From Lentisphaeria bacterium (GTDB lineage: Bacteria; Verrucomicrobiota; Lentisphaeria; Oligosphaerales; Oligosphaeraceae): a stretch of 29,066 nucleotides of DNA. The notes under the pieces are model-generated. The model ran no database searches, was not told the DNA's origin, and saw only the letters and a list, made by a program, of their open reading frames with translations. Positions 24,901 to 29,066 of the stretch are shown here, piece after piece (positions within the stretch are counted from its first letter, which is position 1; every line of letters begins with the position of its first letter). Position numbers and translations under genes: made by a program. The stretch spans positions 1-29,066 of the forward strand of contig JAEEXV010000143.1 of NCBI GenBank assembly GCA_016287975.1. Reading direction: 5' to 3'.

Positions 24901-25185
24901 AATGAAGATGTGCCGACAGGAATCCAGAGGAAATACGGCAAGGCGCTTTGGAACAACCGCGAAAACTGGTATGTTGCCGAGGATGGTGCGGATTCTCCCG
25001 AAAAGGTCATCATGGCAATGGAAGAAATGATTGAGTATGATGCCCCTGCTGGTTTCGAAAACCAGAGTTCTCCCCGATCAAACATTGTCAAACGAAAAAT
25101 CGGCAAAATTCTCGCCCACGCACATTGTCTTTCAGACGACGGACGGGTGTGCATCGTCTATATGCTCATCGTCCAGAACAGGTAG
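21931..25185 (+). CDS. hsdR: Type I restriction enzyme, R subunit (HsdR)
   Basis: This encodes 1084 aa, normal for HsdR. GGGAGG (21918-21923) lies seven bases upstream. The N-terminal PD-(D/E)xK nuclease has D156 (SRPDLVVY) and E170-L-K172 (AVIELKRS). The SF2 translocase follows: Walker A GSGKS at 297-301, DECH box at 420-423, then GFTGTPL, and late motifs KLLTGFDAP and QAICRVNRLGK. The C-terminal part (about 780-1084) is mostly helical and serves to dock on the methylase core. HsdR pumps DNA towards the HsdM/HsdS complex and cuts when two enzymes meet or translocation stalls. All motifs look intact, so the protein should be functional. hsdM follows after 21 bases. Confidence 0.95.
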   Translation: MNYQEQKEREYQDHVLGIFQNGLHFHYLGNFTYGRGGSANAEGQKNSPFLEERFRIFLHDRANQSGRQFTDAQVADAVHQIKNAISLPDSRQGTLVNQNTQVTEMLIYGVKARPRPDEPEEDIPLFDFGDPTNNDFAVAEEVSFTDPITGKNSRPDLVVYVNGFALAVIELKRSLVSLTEGIKQHLSNEIDLISSFFTTVQFTVAASDGNGFQYGTICTPQDFWCPYKRDGELTALNDNEAFETFFEKEHFMRMFRYGVITDGGIKKVMRPHQYHALCACIPRLENKASGIIWHSQGSGKSLTMIWLASYIRANFQDPRVLVITDRTELDIQIANNFKQTGQDLHRATSGDDLLKTLKGGTEWLICTLIHKFGGGTDSGEEESAPKIPLDTYLEKLREKIHSKYGDDFKARGSNIFVFVDECHRTQSGRLHEAMRDIMGQDVMLIGFTGTPLLKREKENTYSAYSKTSVAKFGPYIHQYLHKEAVADKVINDLQYENRDVEQRISSKEQLDAKKEEITRGLDDQKRQQVEDRWATLERIFSSKERIERIGYSILDDMSKPPLSEGWCNAMLVAGNIESAYRYYDWFQNRCTDTTLRGRCAVVTSYEPSDDDLRKKTSNPAQEKASKFKYRMAKQSFEDAGQPNAEKYEEWAKDRFINQPGQLKLMIVVDKLLTGFDAPCATYLYIDKDMRDHNLFQAICRVNRLGKDVKDQDGHIIAMTKKKYGVIVDFKNLFHKIQEAVADFNDRDGGLGGFDPKDIEGLLKDHVEMVKERFLAALSAYSCLKASWGDRDMDALLEYYVTDFDNDPAAERRQFLYSIARQFANAYSNFADHIGRAGYTTEQANSWHRQVSEANQVSLRVEQKSGDFFDEKEKDPEMRALLDRFIHADEAEVLIHATEDFSFLDLLDDGADTDKTADEAAKKAGNGKSAAEIVEGKARSVINSYRQRDPAMYQIFSERLQALLEQARQEKQDYAETIRRLIDLIKSMRRGNEDVPTGIQRKYGKALWNNRENWYVAEDGADSPEKVIMAMEEMIEYDAPAGFENQSSPRSNIVKRKIGKILAHAHCLSDDGRVCIVYMLIVQNR

Positions 25186-25206
25186 TTTTTTCAGCGGAAC
25201 AACAAT

Positions 25207-27612
25207 ATGGCTATCAAGAAATCACAGCTTTACAGTACGCTCTGGGAATCATGCAACGCACTGCGCGGTTCCATGGATGCCAGTCAGTACAAGGACTACG
25301 TCCTGATGATTCTCTTCGTAAAGTATCTTTCCGACAAGGTGAAGCAAGGAGAGACTGAAATTATCGAATTGCCAGAAGGCTGCTTCTTTGAGGATTTCAT
25401 CGCTTTGAAGCAGAATAGCCATATTGGCGAGGAAATCAACAAGAAACTGGAGGCCATCAAGGAGGCCAACCCGCTAAGTTTGAATATTGTATTGCCGAAC
25501 TTCAACGATCCAGCCAAGTTTGGTCCGCCCAAGCAGATGACGGAGACCCTCTCCAAGTTGATCGGTGTCTTTGAGAATGATGCGCTGGACTTCGGACGCA
25601 ACCGCGCGGTCGATGACGACCTTCTTGGCGACGCATACGAGTACCTGATGAAGAATTTTGCGGCGGAAAGCGGCAAGAGCAAGGGGCAGTTCTACACCCC
25701 TGCCGAAGTCAGCCGCGTGATGGCGCAGGTGCTTCACCTCAATGAATCCAATAGCAGACAAGATACCATCTATGACCCGACAGGAGGTTCAGGTTCGCTT
25801 TTATTGAGAGCCTACGCGGAGACCCAGCGGGGGGCAACTCTCCACATGCAGGAAAAGGACAATTCAACTGCTGCTCTAGCCAAGTTGAATATGCTTCTGC
25901 ATGGCATTGAAGATGCAGAAATTCGGCAGGGCGACACCTTGAATGACCCGCAGTTCAAGTCGGCTGGGCTTCTCCAGACCTTCAACTACTGCGTGGCGAA
26001 TCCCCCGTTCTCCACCAAGAACTGGCTGGCGCAGAACGGCGAGAGCGACCCATACCACCGCTGGAGCAAGACGCTCCTGCCACCTGCGAAGAACGGCGAC
26101 TATGCCTTCCTGCTGCATCTTGCGGCCAGCATGACCCCGGAAACGGGGCGCGGAGCCTGCATCCTGCCGCATGGCGTGCTCTTCCGCGGCAATGCGGAGG
26201 AGACCATACGGAAGGAGCTTGTGAGGAACCGCAAAGTCATCAAGGGAATCATCGGATTGCCGCCAAACATCTTCTTCGGCACAGGCATCCCAGCCGCCAT
26301 CATCGTGCTGGACAACCGCCGATGCCAGGACGGCATATTCTTCATCGACGCCAGCGCTGGCTTCATCAAGGACGGCAACAAGAACCGTCTCCGCGAGCAG
26401 GACATCCGCAAGATCGTCGATGTGTTCAATGCACAGTTGGAGATTCCCCACTATTCCCGTCTTGTCCCATACGATGAAATCGAGAGCAATGGCTGGAATC
26501 TGAACATCCCCCGCTACATAGAGCCCGTCCGCACCGAGGTCACGCAGGATTTGGACGGACACCTCAATGGAGGAATCTCCTGCCCCGAACTCGACTCCTG
26601 CGGCAATTGGGAGGCACTCCCTGGATTGAAGGAGCAACTCGTCACCACGCTGCGGCCAGGCTATGTCTCCTTGGCAATCCCCGCAGAGCAGGTGACGGAT
26701 TTCATTCGGAGCGCCGATGTCGTGAAGGCGGTCGTGAAGGCCGCGATGGACACGCTTGCGCAATGGGAAACCCAATTGCGTGCAAAACTGGCCGCCCCGA
26801 CGGGAAACGCCCGCAGGCTGGTGGAGGCACTTGCCTCCGAACTGCGCGACGCCTATCGCGACAGCGCTTTCCTTGACAAGTACGATGCGTATGGCGTGTT
26901 CATGGACTATGCGCTGGCGACATTGCAGGATGACCTGTTCGCCGTCTGCGCGGACGGTTGGGCTGTCGGGCGCGAGACAGAGAAGGACTATGACAAGAAG
27001 GACAAGCTGAAGTCCTGGGAGGGCATGATTCTTCCAAAACTGCTGGTCAAGCAGGAATTCTACGCTGCTGAGCTGGCGAAGGCGCAGGAACTCGCGGCAA
27101 CGGCGGAGGCGGCGGACAATGAGCTTGAGCAGTTCATTCAGGAGTGCGCGGATCTTGGCGATGACGATCCACTCTCGGAAATCAGGGACGATGACAAGAT
27201 CATCTCTGACGCGGACTGCAAGAAGAAGCTGAAGGAGCTTCAAAAGGATGCGGGGAGGAAGGACGAGGCCGTTGCGGTCAAGAGATATCTGGACTTGCGC
27301 GGGGCGTTGTCGGCGGCCAGAAAAGCGGCGTCAGAAGCGGAGAAGGCACTGGACAACAAGACATTGGAGCGCTATTCTACCTTGAGCGACGAAGAGATTC
27401 GTCTGTTGATGGTTGAACGGAAATGGCTTCCCTCCATTCGCAAGGGAATGGACAGTCTGTGCGAAAGCCAGCTGCAGACCTTAGCGACTTCCCTTCTTGC
27501 CTTGAATGCACGGTACAGTGAGACTCTGCCTGAGTTGGAGCGTCAATGTCAGGAGGCGAAGGAGCGCGTCCATTCCGTGCTTCGTGAAATGGGCTTTAAT
27601 TGGCTGGAGTAG
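25207..27612 (+). CDS. hsdM: Type I restriction-modification methylase (HsdM) with long C-terminal extension
   Basis: This encodes 801 aa, whereas classical HsdM is about 500-530 aa. The N-terminal helical bundle begins LYSTLWESCNALRGSMDASQY. The N6-adenine methylase core has QFYTPAEVSRVM, the SAM loop DPTGGSGS (190-197) and the catalytic NPPF (265-268), plus GIIGLPPNIFFGTGIPA. After about residue 430 a further 370 residues follow that are mainly helical and charged (coiled-coil-like, e.g. AELAKAQELAATAEAADNEL, and a late LSAARKAASEAEKAL). Similar long HsdM proteins exist in other type I loci, where the extension may contact HsdS or HsdR. It modifies host DNA to protect it from the adjacent HsdR, but needs HsdS for sequence choice; none lies in this window. 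Confidence 0.93.
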   Translation: MAIKKSQLYSTLWESCNALRGSMDASQYKDYVLMILFVKYLSDKVKQGETEIIELPEGCFFEDFIALKQNSHIGEEINKKLEAIKEANPLSLNIVLPNFNDPAKFGPPKQMTETLSKLIGVFENDALDFGRNRAVDDDLLGDAYEYLMKNFAAESGKSKGQFYTPAEVSRVMAQVLHLNESNSRQDTIYDPTGGSGSLLLRAYAETQRGATLHMQEKDNSTAALAKLNMLLHGIEDAEIRQGDTLNDPQFKSAGLLQTFNYCVANPPFSTKNWLAQNGESDPYHRWSKTLLPPAKNGDYAFLLHLAASMTPETGRGACILPHGVLFRGNAEETIRKELVRNRKVIKGIIGLPPNIFFGTGIPAAIIVLDNRRCQDGIFFIDASAGFIKDGNKNRLREQDIRKIVDVFNAQLEIPHYSRLVPYDEIESNGWNLNIPRYIEPVRTEVTQDLDGHLNGGISCPELDSCGNWEALPGLKEQLVTTLRPGYVSLAIPAEQVTDFIRSADVVKAVVKAAMDTLAQWETQLRAKLAAPTGNARRLVEALASELRDAYRDSAFLDKYDAYGVFMDYALATLQDDLFAVCADGWAVGRETEKDYDKKDKLKSWEGMILPKLLVKQEFYAAELAKAQELAATAEAADNELEQFIQECADLGDDDPLSEIRDDDKIISDADCKKKLKELQKDAGRKDEAVAVKRYLDLRGALSAARKAASEAEKALDNKTLERYSTLSDEEIRLLMVERKWLPSIRKGMDSLCESQLQTLATSLLALNARYSETLPELERQCQEAKERVHSVLREMGFNWLE

Positions 27613-27615
27613 GCA

Positions 27616-29058
27616 ATGAAATACCGCATTTTCATCAGCAGTGTCCAGAAGGAGTTCGCCGAGGAGCGTAGGAAACTGGCGGAGCACATTGAGAACGACC
27701 CTGTCTGCGGGCGCTTCTTTGACGTGTTCCTGTTCGAGCGACTGCCTGCCAAGGCACGAAGCGCGGAACAGGTCTATTTGGATGAGCTGGAGAAAAGCGA
27801 TGTGTATCTTGGAATTTTCGGCAATGACTACGGATGGGAGGACGCCAATGGCATATCTCCCACGCAGAAGGAGTATAACCGAGCCACCGAATTGAATTTG
27901 CCTCGCCTTATCTTCATCCACAGGACGCCTGGCAAGGAACGCAACCCCAAGATGGCGGCTCTCATCAAGACAGCCGAGGCAGAGATTGTGAGAAAGAGTT
28001 TCACTTCCATTGACGACCTGCTTACAAAGGTCTCCGCCAGCCTGGCGGATTTCCTGGACGAGAAGAAGGCCTTCCGCTATGGGCCGTTTGACGCTGAAAT
28101 CTGTCCCGATGCCACATTGAGGGACATTTCACGCCAAAATGTCAACGCCTTTATTGCACGTGCCAAGGAGGCAAGGAATTTTCCGCTTAAAAGCAGTGTC
28201 TCCATTGAGCAGTTCCTAACCCATCTGGAAATGCTCAAGGACGGTCTGCCCACTTACGCGGCCATCCTGCTTTTCGGAAAGAAGCCACAGCGCTTCCTGA
28301 TTTCATCAGAGGTGAAATGCGCCCATTTCCACGGCACTCGCGTGGAGAAGCCAATCCCCTCCATGCAGGTTTACGAGGGGACGTTGTTTGACGTGGTGGA
28401 CAGTGCGGTGGATTTCGTTCTCTCCAAAATCAATTTCTCCGTTGGCACACGGCATTTGAACGTCCGGGTCCCGACCGCCTATGAGATTCCAAAAGAGGTT
28501 GTGCTTGAGGCAATTGTGAATGCAGTGGCTCATCGAGACTATACATCGCATGCCAGCGTCCAGGTGATGCTGTTCGCCGATCGTCTGGAGGTGCGGAATC
28601 CTGGACGGCTTCCAAAGCAGCTGACGATTCCCGACCTTTCCAAACCCCATGGTTCCTATCCGCCAAATGAGCTGATTGCCCGAGGATTCTACTTGACCAA
28701 GTACATTGAGCACATGGGAACTGGCACGGAGGATATGATTGAACGATGCGTCAAGGCGGGATTGCAACCACCACAGTTCGAGCAAAGAGACTGCTTCACC
28801 ATCACAATATTCCGCAATCCAGAGGCGGCTTTCCGTAAAGTCATAGCCGAATCTGGCGAAGCGAACACCCCCAGGGACAAACCCCCGCACAACCCCGAGC
28901 GCCACCACCCATACCCACACCCACGCCGCCCCCGCCACAGCCCCATCCGCCCCCGCACACCCCCCCTAACCCCCCCCTCACCACTCCCCCTAGAACCCCC
29001 CCCTCCACCCGCGGTCCTCATATTTATGTTAGCAATGAGCAAAGGTGAGGAACGCTAA
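27616..29058 (+). CDS. DUF4062 plus HATPase-type ATP-binding protein with abnormal C-terminus
   Basis: This encodes 480 aa starting three bases after hsdM. Residues 1-150 match DUF4062 (YRIFISSVQKEFAEER, SDVYLGIFGNDYGW, PTQKEYNRA), a TIR/SLOG-like Rossmann-type domain seen in defence and signalling proteins. Residues about 180-410 are the ATP-binding region common to AlbA_2 (AAA_4) proteins, with E298, N302 and HRD 306-308 in EAIVNAVAHRDYTS, then FADRLEVRNPGRLP and HMGTGTEDMI. The expected C-terminal helix-turn-helix is absent. From about residue 416 the protein becomes Pro/His/Arg-rich because the DNA becomes almost pure C on this strand. The reading frame beyond 28860 may be wrong or artefactual. 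Its operon position suggests an accessory to the type I system or a stand-alone anti-phage sensor. Confidence 0.8.
   Translation: MKYRIFISSVQKEFAEERRKLAEHIENDPVCGRFFDVFLFERLPAKARSAEQVYLDELEKSDVYLGIFGNDYGWEDANGISPTQKEYNRATELNLPRLIFIHRTPGKERNPKMAALIKTAEAEIVRKSFTSIDDLLTKVSASLADFLDEKKAFRYGPFDAEICPDATLRDISRQNVNAFIARAKEARNFPLKSSVSIEQFLTHLEMLKDGLPTYAAILLFGKKPQRFLISSEVKCAHFHGTRVEKPIPSMQVYEGTLFDVVDSAVDFVLSKINFSVGTRHLNVRVPTAYEIPKEVVLEAIVNAVAHRDYTSHASVQVMLFADRLEVRNPGRLPKQLTIPDLSKPHGSYPPNELIARGFYLTKYIEHMGTGTEDMIERCVKAGLQPPQFEQRDCFTITIFRNPEAAFRKVIAESGEANTPRDKPPHNPERHHPYPHPRRPRHSPIRPRTPPLTPPSPLPLEPPPPPAVLIFMLAMSKGEER
28861..29010 (+). repeat. C-rich low-complexity tract near the window edge
   Basis: About 150 bases dominated by C runs of 3-8, with almost no G and no regular period. 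It could form i-motif/G-quadruplex structures, or it may be an assembly or read artefact. It encodes the odd C-terminus of the preceding gene. Confidence 0.85.
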
Positions 29059-29066
29059 AAAAAACA

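Overview
The window looks like a chromosomal segment from a GC-rich, carbohydrate-foraging member of the PVC superphylum, most likely Lentisphaerota (Victivallis-like). The basis is gene content: two stand-alone 'FTLIE' pseudopilin genes embedded in glycan operons, Gfo/Idh oxidoreductases, a sugar-phosphate isomerase-type TIM barrel, a GH123/DUF4091-type hydrolase, a DNRLRE-type surface protein and a sodium:solute symporter. The phylum is inferred, not proven. No rRNA, tRNA, CRISPR array, integrase or transposase was seen.

Layout. (1) 1-2891, + strand: the 3' end of an RHS-repeat gene with a strikingly AT-rich C-terminal tip, a small AT-rich membrane protein placed where an immunity gene would be, and a DUF1573-like exported protein. 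(2) 2978-9008, - strand: a four-gene operon of Gfo/Idh oxidoreductase, pseudopilin, DNRLRE plus glycosidase-like protein, and SSS symporter. An AraC-type regulator is divergent at 9143-10033. (3) 10034-10345: a convergent intergenic patch of REP-like 27-bp repeats and hairpins. (4) 10346-12699, - strand: a DUF4143-type ATPase with its own promoter, a xylose-isomerase-like TIM barrel protein, and a drastically shortened Gfo/Idh remnant. (5) 13030-20947, + strand: a seven-gene operon of GntR/FCD regulator, pseudopilin, 1159-aa GH123/DUF4091-like hydrolase, sialidase-fold (BNR) protein, DHDPS/NAL-family aldolase, and two small Cys-rich proteins. Five of its six junctions are ATGA overlaps or gaps under 20 bases, and it has a consensus -35 promoter preceded by four TCGTCA direct repeats. 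(6) 21176-29058, + strand: a defence block with a YgjP/DUF45-type zinc peptidase, HsdR, a long HsdM, and a DUF4062 plus HATPase protein. No HsdS is inside the window. The last gene runs into an extremely C-rich tract at the window edge.

How the parts may work together. Regions 2 and 5 each look like a self-contained glycan-utilisation unit: a local regulator, one pseudopilin, a large exported hydrolase, and then either uptake (SSS) or catabolism (aldolase, oxidoreductase). The recurring regulator/pseudopilin/hydrolase arrangement, with an unusual Arg before the pseudopilin cleavage point, is the most interesting system-level pattern. The sialidase-fold protein and the NAL/DHDPS-family aldolase raise sialic acid as a candidate substrate. 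However, the aldolase carries an Arg where sialate lyases have Leu, so a different 2-keto acid is at least as likely.
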